This document shows, piece by piece, positions 1-7,861 of a stretch of DNA of 20,048 nt. The notes under the pieces were generated by a model. It ran no database searches, was not told where the DNA came from, and was given only the letters and a program-made list of their open reading frames with translations. The translations under genes were made by a program, and so were the position numbers. Numbering within the stretch: the first letter of the stretch is position 1; each line of letters opens with the position of its first letter. This stretch comes from an uncultured Actinomycetes bacterium. Lineage in GTDB: Bacteria > Actinomycetota > Actinomycetes > Nanopelagicales > Nanopelagicaceae. The stretch is taken from positions 1 through 20,048 of the forward strand of contig CAILBF010000168.1 of the NCBI GenBank assembly GCA_903832395.1, read 5' to 3'.

Positions 1-162
1 ATCAATTCGAATATGGATTTTAATTAGACCCCGCGTTGCAGCAGCGTTAAACGCCAATGACAGTGGAGCATTTCGGGAGCCCGGCGAGATGACTACATCC
101 GTAATTCCAGATTCAATAATCTGCCGAACGATTACGCGGGCCAAGGATGTCGATGCGTTCAT
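1..162 (-). CDS. menD: MenD, SEPHCHC synthase, N-terminal fragment (runs off window)
   Basis: This is the first 54 codons of a gene that continues past base 1. MenD is the thiamine-diphosphate enzyme that joins 2-oxoglutarate to isochorismate, the first committed step of menaquinone synthesis. The visible peptide contains SPGSRNAPL at about residues 26-34, the typical MenD N-terminal motif, and ends at HIRID, where the family continues into a conserved ER-rich segment. The ATG overlaps the menC stop codon in an ATGA arrangement, and GGTGGAG lies just upstream as a ribosome-binding site, so translation is probably coupled to menC. Full-length family members are about 550 residues, so roughly nine tenths is missing here only because the window ends. 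Recognition is by motif and by position behind menB and menC. Confidence 0.93.
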   Translation of the reverse strand, partial: MNASTSLARVIVRQIIESGITDVVISPGSRNAPLSLAFNAAATRGLIKIHIRID

Positions 163-1130
163 TGACTCCACCCATTCTCGTGAACGATATTTTCAGCTCC
201 AGCACTCCAGGTCATGCGAATCCGATTCTTCCACCAGTTTAGGCGTTCGTTCGACACCGCGTACTTACTAAGGGCGGCAGAATCCGGGGTCACATCGCTT
301 ACGGCAATTGTGCCGTCAATAATAGGTAACTCCGCGACATCTACCGCAAGTAGAGACCCGGTTCCTAATCCACATGCAAAATCTAGCCGGGGTAATGCCG
401 CAGCAAGTTTTATTCCACGAGAAATTCCAACAGCACTCTCAAGTGCGCTAGATACGGCTATTGGCAACCCATGATGTTGTGCAAGTTTCATAGCCCGAGT
501 AATTCCACCAAGCGGGGCAACTTTCAACATCAATATATCAACGGCACCATCTAAGTCGATACTAAATGGATCCTTTGCTTTTCTAATTATTTCATCGCCG
601 GCTATCTTTACCGACGTGCGCAACTTAAGTTCTCGAAGCTCCTCGATTGTAAAACAAGGTTGCTCGACATATTCAATCTCACCAACTTGATCTAGAAATG
701 ATTGAGCTTGATCGACACTCCACAGACCATTTACGTCGATCCGAATTTTGGCATCGGGGAGCAATTCACGCACACAAGCGATACGCGCCAAATCACTCTC
801 AAGGCTTGCGCCTACTTTAATTTTTACAACTTTTGCACCGTTAAAAGAAGCAAGAATCTCGGCGATTTCGATTGGGTTATCAATTGCCGGCAACGTTGCG
901 TTAATTTCAATGCGCTTTCGAATTAACGTTGGTGCCTGCGCAAAAGCAGCTTCGGCGGCACTAACAAGCCATGGCACTGACTCTTCATAGCTGTACTCCA
1001 AGAATGGCGAAAACTCACCCCATCCCATTGGTCCTTCAAACAAAGCCACTTCTCGCGAGGTAACCGAGCGAAAGTCGGTCTTTGTCGCAAGCGCAACTAC
1101 TTTTAGTGAGCCAAGAATTGAATCAAGCAT
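159..1130 (-). CDS. menC: o-succinylbenzoate synthase MenC
   Basis: MenC dehydrates SHCHC to o-succinylbenzoate in menaquinone synthesis and belongs to the enolase superfamily. The 323-residue protein shows the superfamily catalytic set in order: KIK at residues 103-105, the metal-binding acidic residues D132 (IDVNG), E156 (VEQPC) and D179 (AGDE), and the second catalytic lysine K203 (MLKVAPLGG). Length and spacing match short actinobacterial MenC proteins. The ATG lies three bases after the menB stop and the stop overlaps the menD start by four bases, so menB-menC-menD form one tight operon. Other enolase-superfamily enzymes, such as dipeptide epimerases or N-acylamino-acid racemases, share these residues; the men context makes MenC by far the best choice. 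Confidence 0.95.
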   Translation of the reverse strand: MLDSILGSLKVVALATKTDFRSVTSREVALFEGPMGWGEFSPFLEYSYEESVPWLVSAAEAAFAQAPTLIRKRIEINATLPAIDNPIEIAEILASFNGAKVVKIKVGASLESDLARIACVRELLPDAKIRIDVNGLWSVDQAQSFLDQVGEIEYVEQPCFTIEELRELKLRTSVKIAGDEIIRKAKDPFSIDLDGAVDILMLKVAPLGGITRAMKLAQHHGLPIAVSSALESAVGISRGIKLAAALPRLDFACGLGTGSLLAVDVAELPIIDGTIAVSDVTPDSAALSKYAVSNERLNWWKNRIRMTWSAGAENIVHENGWSQ

Positions 1131-1133
1131 GTA

Positions 1134-2012
1134 TTAAGGACGCTTTGGAAATTTCTGAAAATCTGGTGAACGCTTTTCCTTATACGCATCGCGTCCTTCT
1201 TGACCTTCTTCGCTCATATAAAACAGGAGCGTTGCATCACCAGCAAGTTGTTGAACTCCAGCTAAGCCATCATCGGCGGCATTTAAACTTGATTTTAGCA
1301 AACGAAGTGCAAGAGGTGAATTACGAAGCATCTCTCGACACCATGAAACGGTTTCAGCTTCTAACTCTGCAACTGGAACAACCGTATTCACTAATCCCAT
1401 ACCTAGTGCCTCTTGGGCATCATATTGACGAGTCATGAACCAAATTTCGCGCGCTTTTTTCTGGCCAACATGAGCTGCAAGTAAACCCGCTCCATAGCCA
1501 CCATCAAAAGAACCGACCATTGGGCCGGTCTGACCAAACTTTGCATTATCTGCCGCGATTGTTAAATCACAGACAACATGTAAAACATGTCCTCCACCAA
1601 TTGCCCAACCCGCAACCATCGCAACAACTGGTTTAGGTGTTCGGCGAATCTGTACTTGTAGATCTAAAACATTTAATCGACCAATTCCTTTTTTCGCTAA
1701 CTTATCTTCACCAAGGTATCCATCGTCACCGCGAACATTGATGTCCCCGCCTGAGCAAAATGCCTTCGTACCTTCTCCAGTTAGGATAATTACGCCGACA
1801 TCTTCGTTATCGCGCGCTAAAGAAAAAGCCTCAATCAATTCAATAATTGTTTGTGGTCGGAATGCATTGTGCAGCTCTGGGCGGTTAATAGTGATTTTGG
1901 CCATGCCATCACCCATTTGATATCTAATGTCGGTGAAATCCTCACCACCAGGGGCCGTAGTCCAGCTAGGAATCTCACGGCTACCAAACTCGCGATTAAT
2001 CGGCTTGCTCAC
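1134..2012 (-). CDS. menB: 1,4-dihydroxy-2-naphthoyl-CoA synthase MenB
   Basis: MenB cyclises o-succinylbenzoyl-CoA to 1,4-dihydroxy-2-naphthoyl-CoA and is a crotonase-fold enzyme. The 292-residue protein is a full-length, well-conserved member: CSGGD at 86-90, GWAIGGGH at 135-142, GQTGP at 160-164, SFDGGYG at 168-174 and the C-terminal FYMSEEGQEGR segment at about 264-274. The glycine in QTGP corresponds to the bicarbonate-dependent (type I) MenB enzymes; this subtype call rests on remembered family knowledge. The start codon is GTG, supported by a strong GGAGG at 2021-2017 four bases upstream. It is the first gene of menB-menC-menD and is divergent from menE across a 41-base spacer. Confidence 0.97.
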   Translation of the reverse strand: MSKPINREFGSREIPSWTTAPGGEDFTDIRYQMGDGMAKITINRPELHNAFRPQTIIELIEAFSLARDNEDVGVIILTGEGTKAFCSGGDINVRGDDGYLGEDKLAKKGIGRLNVLDLQVQIRRTPKPVVAMVAGWAIGGGHVLHVVCDLTIAADNAKFGQTGPMVGSFDGGYGAGLLAAHVGQKKAREIWFMTRQYDAQEALGMGLVNTVVPVAELEAETVSWCREMLRNSPLALRLLKSSLNAADDGLAGVQQLAGDATLLFYMSEEGQEGRDAYKEKRSPDFQKFPKRP

Positions 2013-2016
2013 ATTT

Positions 2017-2021
2017 CCTCC
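2017..2021 (-). promoter_or_regulatory. Strong Shine-Dalgarno sequence of menB
   Basis: GGAGG on the minus strand, four bases ahead of the GTG at 2012. It decides the GTG start of menB and stands out because most other unlinked genes in the window lack a Shine-Dalgarno sequence. Confidence 0.75.
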
Positions 2022-2038
2022 AATTACGTTGCTAGCGA

Positions 2039-2045
2039 TAGCCTA
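2039..2045. promoter_or_regulatory. Shared divergent -10 element for menB and menE
   Basis: The seven bases TAGCCTA read as TAGCCT on the plus strand (2039-2044) and TAGGCT on the minus strand (2045-2040). On the plus strand the hexamer ends nine bases before the menE ATG, giving an almost leaderless transcript. On the minus strand transcription would start near 2033, leaving about 20 bases of leader that include the menB GGAGG. One short near-symmetrical box could therefore serve both directions. This is inferred from position and similarity to the other TANNNT boxes in the window; no -35 box is convincing. Confidence 0.5.
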
Positions 2046-2053
2046 CGGCTGCA

Positions 2054-3130
2054 ATGGAGATGTCGTCACAACGAGAATTACTTCGAGCCAGCCCTGCGTG
2101 GTCAATCCCTGAATTAGCGGGGGAAATCACAGCCGCCCTCGTTGGAACTGGCCCTGCCCTATCTTTCGGCGAAGTCCGTACTCGCACAAGTCCGAACGAG
2201 ATTGCCATTGTTATCGGTACTAGCGGCAGCACGGGATTAATTAAAGAGGTTGCATTTACACGCAGCGCTCTCATCGCATCGGCGCAAGCATCCAATAAAT
2301 TTATTGGCGCAACTCCAGGTGCACAATGGTCACTTCTACTGCCAGTTACTCATATCGCTGCCGTAAATGTAATCATTCGCTCAATGGAGCTTGGCACTTT
2401 GCCTGTTGATCTTCGAAACTTCGATGGTGATTATCCGCGAGTAGATTTCACCTCGATAGTTCCAACGCAACTCTTTAGAGCACTCAACTCCGATGCGCGC
2501 TTACTTCAACATTTGCAAAGCACTAGTGCCGTTCTAGTTGGTGGTGCAGCGTTAGCTCCAGCACTTCGTGCGCAGGCTAAGGCCGCCGGAATAAATATCG
2601 TTGAAACTTATGGAATGACTGAAACCTGTGGTGGTTGCGTTTATGAAGGCCAAGCGCTCAGTGGTGTTGAATTTGCAATCAACGAACGTGGAGTAATAGA
2701 AATCCGTGGCTCAGTTTTAGCGAGCGACTATTTAAACTCCTCTGAGTTATTTCATTTAGAGCATGGTTGGTTCACCACCAATGATCTTGGCGAGATTAAT
2801 GATGGAAAACTCCGCGTCCTTGGCCGAGCCGATGATGTAATTATTTCCGGCGGAGAAAATCTTTCTTTAACCGCGATTGAAGCAACGCTTTCAATCCGCT
2901 TTCCAGATTTGGAGTGTGCTGCATTTGCGGTAAATGATCTGCAGTGGGGCCAAGCACTACATATCGCGATTGTCGGGCGCGCAAGTGAGACCGACATTTC
3001 ACATTACTTAGAGGCGGCACTGGGTGAGATTGCAAAGCCAAAAGGAATTCATACGATGGAGTCTCTTCCCCTTCTTGGTATCGGAAAAGTAGATCGCTCA
3101 ACTCTTGCAAAGATGGTGGGAAATGAATAA
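2054..3130 (+). CDS. menE: o-succinylbenzoate-CoA ligase MenE
   Basis: MenE activates o-succinylbenzoate with ATP and CoA to feed MenB. It is an adenylate-forming ligase: GTSGSTGLIK at 55-64 (ATP-binding motif), YGMTETCGG at 186-194, GRADDVIISGGEN at 257-269 and the catalytic lysine K345 in GKVDR near the C terminus. At 358 residues it lacks much of the N-terminal region of the roughly 450-residue Escherichia coli enzyme, like the short mycobacterial MenE. There is no clear Shine-Dalgarno sequence; a TAGCCT box ends nine bases upstream. A second in-frame ATG at 2060 is a possible start. The gene ends eight bases inside the start of menA, so the two are likely co-translated. Confidence 0.94.
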   Translation: MEMSSQRELLRASPAWSIPELAGEITAALVGTGPALSFGEVRTRTSPNEIAIVIGTSGSTGLIKEVAFTRSALIASAQASNKFIGATPGAQWSLLLPVTHIAAVNVIIRSMELGTLPVDLRNFDGDYPRVDFTSIVPTQLFRALNSDARLLQHLQSTSAVLVGGAALAPALRAQAKAAGINIVETYGMTETCGGCVYEGQALSGVEFAINERGVIEIRGSVLASDYLNSSELFHLEHGWFTTNDLGEINDGKLRVLGRADDVIISGGENLSLTAIEATLSIRFPDLECAAFAVNDLQWGQALHIAIVGRASETDISHYLEAALGEIAKPKGIHTMESLPLLGIGKVDRSTLAKMVGNE

Positions 3131-3971
3131 ATGGATCCTTGGTGCACGTCCGCGCACTTTACCTGCGGCGATTGCGCCCGTAGTAGTAGCCAGCGCTTTA
3201 GCTGGGCCTGATTTCAACTGGTTTCGTGCAGCCCTCGCGCTAAAAGTTTCGTTGTGGTTACAAATAGGCGTTAACTTCGCCAATGATTACTCCGATGGAA
3301 TTAAAGGAACAGATACACATCGCATCGGTCCGACGCGTTTAGTTGCCAGCGGCTTAGCTAGTGCTAAAAGCGTAAAAACGGCGGCGTTCGTCGCTTTTGG
3401 TATCGCGTCAATCTGTGGTTTGTGGCTGGCCATTTTAACGTCGCCAATTCTGATTGCAGTAGGCGTGCTTTCTATTGCCGCAGCGTGGGGATATACGGGA
3501 GGGCGTAAACCATATGGTTACAGTGGCTTTGGGGAAGTCTCTGTCTTTCTTTTCTTTGGCATCGTCGCAACGGTTGGTACTTTCTATGTGCAGACTCAAA
3601 CTATTACCTTGCGCAGTTTTATCGTTGCAATTCCGATGGGCGCGCTCTCATGTGCAATTCTTTCGATTAATAATCTGCGTGATTTAGCCCAAGATGCATT
3701 AGTTGGTAAGAAAACTCTTGCGGTACGTATGGGTGATGCTCAGGCACGTCGTGCCTTTGTTGCTCTACTGGTTTTGGCTCACACTGCGGCCATCGCCACT
3801 TTTAAACCCTCGGCCCTCTTAACCCTTTTGGCAGCACCCCTCACATTCTCAATTGCCCGTGAAGTAATGCGGGGGGCTACTGGAGCAGCGTTAATTCCGC
3901 TTTTAGGTAAAACCGGCAAACTCCAACTCCTCTTTGCGGCAATCTTCGCAGTTGGCTTAGCGATACACTAA
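3123..3971 (+). CDS. menA: 1,4-dihydroxy-2-naphthoate polyprenyltransferase MenA
   Basis: MenA attaches the polyprenyl tail to 1,4-dihydroxy-2-naphthoate in the membrane, giving demethylmenaquinone. It is a UbiA-family protein with many hydrophobic helices. The first prenyl-diphosphate/metal motif is NDYSDG at 54-59 followed by KGTD, and the second is NNLRDLAQD at 183-191. The reading frame is open from 3105, but the ATG at 3123 places the family-typical WILGARPRTLPAA segment right at the N terminus, so I use it; it gives 282 residues. The start overlaps the menE stop by eight bases. The final methyltransferase (menG/ubiE) is not in this window. Confidence 0.95.
   Translation: MNKWILGARPRTLPAAIAPVVVASALAGPDFNWFRAALALKVSLWLQIGVNFANDYSDGIKGTDTHRIGPTRLVASGLASAKSVKTAAFVAFGIASICGLWLAILTSPILIAVGVLSIAAAWGYTGGRKPYGYSGFGEVSVFLFFGIVATVGTFYVQTQTITLRSFIVAIPMGALSCAILSINNLRDLAQDALVGKKTLAVRMGDAQARRAFVALLVLAHTAAIATFKPSALLTLLAAPLTFSIAREVMRGATGAALIPLLGKTGKLQLLFAAIFAVGLAIH
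3964..3969 (+). promoter_or_regulatory. -10-like box TACACT for the small membrane protein
   Basis: TACACT overlaps the menA stop codon and ends six bases before the ATG at 3976. The spacing matches the other leaderless-type starts in this window. It suggests an extra promoter at the end of menE-menA. No -35 box is evident. Confidence 0.4.
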
Positions 3972-3975
3972 AACT

Positions 3976-4233
3976 ATGGTTCGCTTATTACTTCCTCTTC
4001 TTCTTGTTGGTTTCTCTATCTACACATTGGTTGACTGCGCGCGCACCGATGAGTCCCAAATTCGCAATCTGCCAAAGTGGGCGTGGATTTTAATTATTAT
4101 TCTTATCGAAGCCCTTGGACCAGTTGCATATTGGATTGCTGGGCGACCAAAAGGCCCACGCTTGGGTGGCCCAAAGCCAAAGCGCCGTATCTTGCCTCCA
4201 GATGATGACCCAGATTTCTTGGGAAAGCTTTAG
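3976..4233 (+). CDS. Small two-helix membrane protein, PLDc_N-like
   Basis: An 85-residue protein with a hydrophobic helix at about residues 3-20, a middle segment ending in NLPKWAW, a second helix at about 36-54 (WILIIILIEALGPVAYWIAG) and a basic, proline- and glycine-rich cytoplasmic tail. The pattern, including D..Q.R.LPKWAW and the GP.AYW. GR motif, matches the PLDc_N domain (phospholipase D nuclease N-terminal), a small integral-membrane domain that is common as a stand-alone protein in actinobacteria and has no nuclease residues. Its function is unknown. It starts four bases after the menA stop and its stop overlaps the convergent ccsB stop by four bases. Its position between quinone and cytochrome genes hints at an envelope or respiratory role, which is speculation. 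Confidence 0.85.
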   Translation: MVRLLLPLLLVGFSIYTLVDCARTDESQIRNLPKWAWILIIILIEALGPVAYWIAGRPKGPRLGGPKPKRRILPPDDDPDFLGKL

Positions 4234-5123
4234 AGCCCTGAATACGTATGTTTTCCGGTGCCCCAAATATTTATATATACGTAGTTAAATAGAAACGTCG
4301 ATCCAGCAAATAAACAAAGCCATGCAGCACGACGACCACGCCAGCCAACAGTTACTCGAGCATGTAAGTAAGCGGCATAGGCAACCCAGGTAATAAATGC
4401 CCAGGTCTCCTTTGGATCCCAACCCCAATAACGTCCCCAAGCGCTTTCAGCCCAAATCGCACCTGCGATAACGGCAAAAGTCCATAAAGGAAAAACAAAT
4501 GCAACCAAGCGATACGAGAGTTGATCTAAATATTCAAGAGATGGCAACCGCTTAGCCCATGGAGTTCGCTCCCCTTTAGCCTCCATCGCATCTAAATAAA
4601 GATACGCAGCTGCGACCGTGTTAGCTAGTAAAAATACTCCACCAGAAATTATTGCCGCGGATACATGGATTACAAGCCATGTTGATTTTAGAGCTGGAAC
4701 TAATGGGGCACTTGGACGGTACAGAACTGCCACCGCAGTACCAAGTGTTAGTAGCACTGCAATTGAAACCAACAGACCTAGCCAGCGCAAATCATATTTA
4801 CGCAGAGCCGCTAAGTAGGCACCTGAGAAAGCAAGGGCTCCAGTAATTGAAAACTCATACATGTTTCCCCATGGCACGCGGCCAGCTGATAACCCTCGCG
4901 CAATAACGCCGGCAAATAAAAGCAGGAATCCTAAAATCATCATCGCAGTTGCAATGCGTGCAACTTTTTCAGTTCGCTTGTAATCAAGGGTTTTTGGTGC
5001 CGATGAATCTGGAATTTTTACAGCCCAGGCGGTTTCAAGAGCATGAGCAAAAAAAGACAGGGTGTAGACGGCCATTGCCGAATAAATTAAATAGTTAGAG
5101 AGGTAGGCCCAAGTACGTGACAT
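4230..5123 (-). CDS. ccsB: Cytochrome c biogenesis protein CcsB (ResC/CcsA type)
   Basis: This is the haem-handling subunit of System II cytochrome c maturation, which with ResB moves haem across the membrane and attaches it to CXXCH apocytochromes. The 297-residue protein is strongly hydrophobic, with about eight membrane segments. It carries the tryptophan-rich haem-binding WWD signature from W229 to W241 (ending in GWDPKETW), candidate haem-ligand histidines H153, H254 and H292, and the conserved PWGNMYEFS segment at 84-92. The start abuts the resB stop and is preceded by GGGAG about eight bases upstream. It is the last gene of the five-gene minus-strand run, and its stop overlaps the convergent neighbour's stop. 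Mycobacterial gene order (Rv0528-Rv0529) is the same. Confidence 0.95.
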   Translation of the reverse strand: MSRTWAYLSNYLIYSAMAVYTLSFFAHALETAWAVKIPDSSAPKTLDYKRTEKVARIATAMMILGFLLLFAGVIARGLSAGRVPWGNMYEFSITGALAFSGAYLAALRKYDLRWLGLLVSIAVLLTLGTAVAVLYRPSAPLVPALKSTWLVIHVSAAIISGGVFLLANTVAAAYLYLDAMEAKGERTPWAKRLPSLEYLDQLSYRLVAFVFPLWTFAVIAGAIWAESAWGRYWGWDPKETWAFITWVAYAAYLHARVTVGWRGRRAAWLCLFAGSTFLFNYVYINIWGTGKHTYSGL

Positions 5124-6593
5124 TTAATTCTCTCCCTTTAAGGTAACTATAAAACGTACGATCTCTTGCTCGAGTCCAGGTGCAGCATTTTTTGCTAAAC
5201 CTGCAACTTCGATTTGAGCACCTACGCGTACCCAGATTCTGCGACGGCGTGTAAACAAAGAGGCGAGCAGGCCAAGGATGGCAACAATAGCCCCGACCAG
5301 CGCATAGTTCTTGCCGGGATCATCGACGATTTGAAGGTTTACCCAGGGCACATAGCCTTCAAATGTTATTGACCCACCCTTATATTCATAAACCTCACCG
5401 GGTTTGAGTGACTTTAATCCAATTTGTTTCATTGCTGATGTATCGATGCGATAGACCGACTGTGGAACTCCAGAATCTAGGCCGAGATCCCCACTCCAAA
5501 CAGAGAGCAATAAGCGTGGATCTAGCGCTTGCGGGAAAACACTTATCGCGCCCTTGCTTTGACTGCGTCCGTAGGTTGGCACGAAAGATCCGACAAAACC
5601 AACTTGAGGATTAGCATCTGGAACTTTTATCGCACCGATGGAGCGTAAATTCGCATCTTGTGGAAGAAATGGGACTGGCCCTTGCATTGCTACATTACCA
5701 ACTGAATCTCGTACCGTTACAACCGGTGAATATCCATTTGCTTGCAGATAAATCTTTGTGTTTCCAATGGTGAGCGGAGAGTTTACTTTAATGACACGTT
5801 TTTCGGGAAGCTTCAAATCACCTTGACGAAAAGTTACGTTTAACGTGTAATCCTCAGGTGCATTCGTTACGACATTATAAGTAGCATCAAACTTATCTAT
5901 AGTGAGAATAAAATTAGCCAACTTGCCGTCTTTAAATAGTTTTCCATAGGCCAGCGAGTCATAACTGGTAGGAGTATTAACAAATCGCTCTCCTACATTC
6001 AGAATTGCCTCACCGCGCATTCCAAAGAGAGATGAAGATGAGATTCCAAGGAGAATTAAAATTAACGCCAAGTGGAAAAATAGATTACCTGTCTCGCGAA
6101 GAAAACCTTTTTCCGCCGAAATCGATCCATCTTTCTCAAGCACTCTAAAACGATTGGCTTTAAACCAGGCGCGCGCCGTTTCCAGTTCACTGCCATTTCC
6201 AGACCACGTTGAATAAAACTCCATGCGATTAAGATTCTTAGGCGTTGCAGGTGGAAGCGCCCGTGCTGCGTGAAAATGTTCAAAAGTACGGGGCAAAACA
6301 CAGCCGATGAGTGAGATAAAAAGAAGAATATAAATTGCGCTAAACCATGGCGATCCGTAGACATCGAAGAGGGATAAGCGATCCATTAACTTTGAAAGTC
6401 CGGGCGAGCTCTTGAACGCGGCACTAACGGCCATAGGGTTTTGTGTGCGCTGTGGGATGAGGGACCCTGGAATTGATGCAAATCCTAAAAACATAAGAAG
6501 GATCAGGGCGGTGCGCATGCTTGTTAATTGGCGCCAGGCGTAACGAATTAAGCCCACGCTGCCTAGCTCTGGAAGATCAATTTGTTGACTCAA
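5124..6593 (-). CDS. resB: Cytochrome c biogenesis protein ResB (Ccs1)
   Basis: ResB is the partner of CcsB in the System II haem lyase. The 489-residue protein has the usual plan: hydrophobic segments near 29-45, 84-101 and 170-188, a large extracytoplasmic domain from about 195 to 425, and a last membrane segment near 430-450 followed by a basic tail (TRRRR). GSLIPQ at about 43-48 is typical of the family. The start codon is TTG, directly abutting the ccdA stop; GGTGAT just upstream can pair with the 16S rRNA end, and no ATG lies nearby (the next methionine is residue 26). A GTG at residue 13 is the alternative start. Confidence 0.93.
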   Translation of the reverse strand: MSQQIDLPELGSVGLIRYAWRQLTSMRTALILLMFLGFASIPGSLIPQRTQNPMAVSAAFKSSPGLSKLMDRLSLFDVYGSPWFSAIYILLFISLIGCVLPRTFEHFHAARALPPATPKNLNRMEFYSTWSGNGSELETARAWFKANRFRVLEKDGSISAEKGFLRETGNLFFHLALILILLGISSSSLFGMRGEAILNVGERFVNTPTSYDSLAYGKLFKDGKLANFILTIDKFDATYNVVTNAPEDYTLNVTFRQGDLKLPEKRVIKVNSPLTIGNTKIYLQANGYSPVVTVRDSVGNVAMQGPVPFLPQDANLRSIGAIKVPDANPQVGFVGSFVPTYGRSQSKGAISVFPQALDPRLLLSVWSGDLGLDSGVPQSVYRIDTSAMKQIGLKSLKPGEVYEYKGGSITFEGYVPWVNLQIVDDPGKNYALVGAIVAILGLLASLFTRRRRIWVRVGAQIEVAGLAKNAAPGLEQEIVRFIVTLKGEN

Positions 6594-7319
6594 TTAAATC
6601 ACCGGGATGAAATCTGAAATGAGTGAACGCAGTGAGTTCATAATCTGCCCCCACGTGCCAGTAACTTGCAAAAGACCGATTGCAATCAGAAAAAAGCCAC
6701 CAATTTTTGAAATTAGATCTCCGCGTCGAACCAAAAACCTCCGAAGCCTCTGTGAGCGATCAAGAAATAGACCTGATGCGATAAAAGGTAGACCCAGCCC
6801 AAGGCAGTAACCAAGGGAGAGAATTGCCCCGCGCAAGGCACTGGATTCCGTAAATGCCAAAGTCTGAACTGCAGCAAGGGCTGGACCAATGCATGGTGTC
6901 CAACCAACTCCAAACAGGAAGCCCAGAATTGGAGCTCCGATTAATCCCCCGGTTGTTTTCATGGCGGGACGAAAAGTTGGCGCCATTGGAAACTTACCCA
7001 GAAATAGAAAGCCTAAGAAAATAGTAAGTACGCCAAGAAACCTAGAAATAATCTTTTCGTGAGCGGCTAGCTGGTTTCCTAAACTCCCAAAGAGTGCACC
7101 ATAAGAGATGAAGACAACTGAAAAACCTCCTACAAAGAGGAGCGAGCCTAAAAATACTTTACCTCGATTAGCTGAAAAGCCTGCAGCAAATGAGAGATAA
7201 CCTGGAACTAAGGGTAAAACACATGGTGAGAGAAAAGATATAAATCCAGCTATAAGGGCTACTGGAAACGCCGTAACTAAAAACCCATTAAGTAACTGCT
7301 CAACAATGAAATCTTTCAT
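6594..7319 (-). CDS. ccdA: Thiol-disulfide transporter CcdA
   Basis: CcdA carries reducing equivalents from cytoplasmic thioredoxin across the membrane to extracytoplasmic thioredoxin-like proteins, which keep apocytochrome c cysteines reduced. The 241-residue protein has about six membrane helices and the two redox cysteines in their standard settings: C33 in SPCVLPLVPGYLS and C143 in GWTPCIGPAL. The ATG overlaps the stop of the tlpA-like gene in an ATGA arrangement, consistent with coupled translation. It sits between its likely electron acceptor (TlpA-like lipoprotein) and the haem lyase subunits ResB and CcsB, as in Rv0526-Rv0529. Confidence 0.95.
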   Translation of the reverse strand: MKDFIVEQLLNGFLVTAFPVALIAGFISFLSPCVLPLVPGYLSFAAGFSANRGKVFLGSLLFVGGFSVVFISYGALFGSLGNQLAAHEKIISRFLGVLTIFLGFLFLGKFPMAPTFRPAMKTTGGLIGAPILGFLFGVGWTPCIGPALAAVQTLAFTESSALRGAILSLGYCLGLGLPFIASGLFLDRSQRLRRFLVRRGDLISKIGGFFLIAIGLLQVTGTWGQIMNSLRSLISDFIPVI

Positions 7320-7861
7320 TCGGCACTCACTTTTTCAATTAAATCCGAAAGCGACGCGACGGTTATTTCTCCAGAAATTCTCCCAGCAACTTTTCCATTC
7401 TTATCGATTACGACTGTTGATGGAATTGCATTTGCCGGTAATGAGCCTTTAAAGCCGATTAAAATAGCGTCATCGATGAGCGTGGGATATGGAATATTGA
7501 ATCGCCGTGCAAAAGCTTCAGCTGTGGGCGGATTGTCTCGAGTGAGAATTCCAATGAATGTCACTTCAGTATATTTTTTTGATAGCGCGATTAGCGTTGG
7601 AATTTCTGCTCTGCACGGCGCGCACCATGACGCCCAAACATTCACAACGGTCACCCGCCCAAGTGCATATGAGTAGTTAGTGCCGTTGAGGGTCATTCCC
7701 GCAAGCACTGGTGCTTGAATGCGACTGGCAGCTTTGATAAAAGTTACTGAGCCATTACCCGATACGAAACTTTCCTGCGAACTTGAAGTTCCTCCACCGG
7801 TACAACTTGTTAAGGTAATTGCGAGAAGCACAATTCCTACATACTTAATGTGGCGCTTCAT
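7316..7861 (-). CDS. TlpA/ResA-like thioredoxin lipoprotein
   Basis: A membrane-anchored extracytoplasmic thioredoxin of the TlpA/ResA group, which reduces CXXCH cysteines of apocytochrome c before haem attachment and is itself reduced by CcdA. It begins with a lipoprotein signal peptide, MKRH then a hydrophobic stretch ending in the lipobox LTSC, with C20 as the expected lipidated cysteine, followed by a Gly/Ser linker. The thioredoxin active site is WCAPC with cysteines at 80 and 83, and the protein is 181 residues long. I use the ATG at 7861, which shares one base with the preceding stop (TGATG). A GTG one codon earlier, overlapping the stop as GTGA, is equally possible. It could be named resA or ccsX; the exact assignment is open. 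Confidence 0.92.
   Translation of the reverse strand: MKRHIKYVGIVLLAITLTSCTGGGTSSSQESFVSGNGSVTFIKAASRIQAPVLAGMTLNGTNYSYALGRVTVVNVWASWCAPCRAEIPTLIALSKKYTEVTFIGILTRDNPPTAEAFARRFNIPYPTLIDDAILIGFKGSLPANAIPSTVVIDKNGKVAGRISGEITVASLSDLIEKVSAE

Noticed and set aside
1082..1438. 118-codon plus-strand open frame opposite menC and menB
   Set aside because: It lies antisense to two strongly recognised genes, crosses their junction and has no recognisable domain; it is a shadow frame.
3105..3122. Upstream ATG for menA at 3105
   Set aside because: It adds MQRWWE inside the menE coding region before the family-typical start; the ATG at 3123 fits MenA proteins better.
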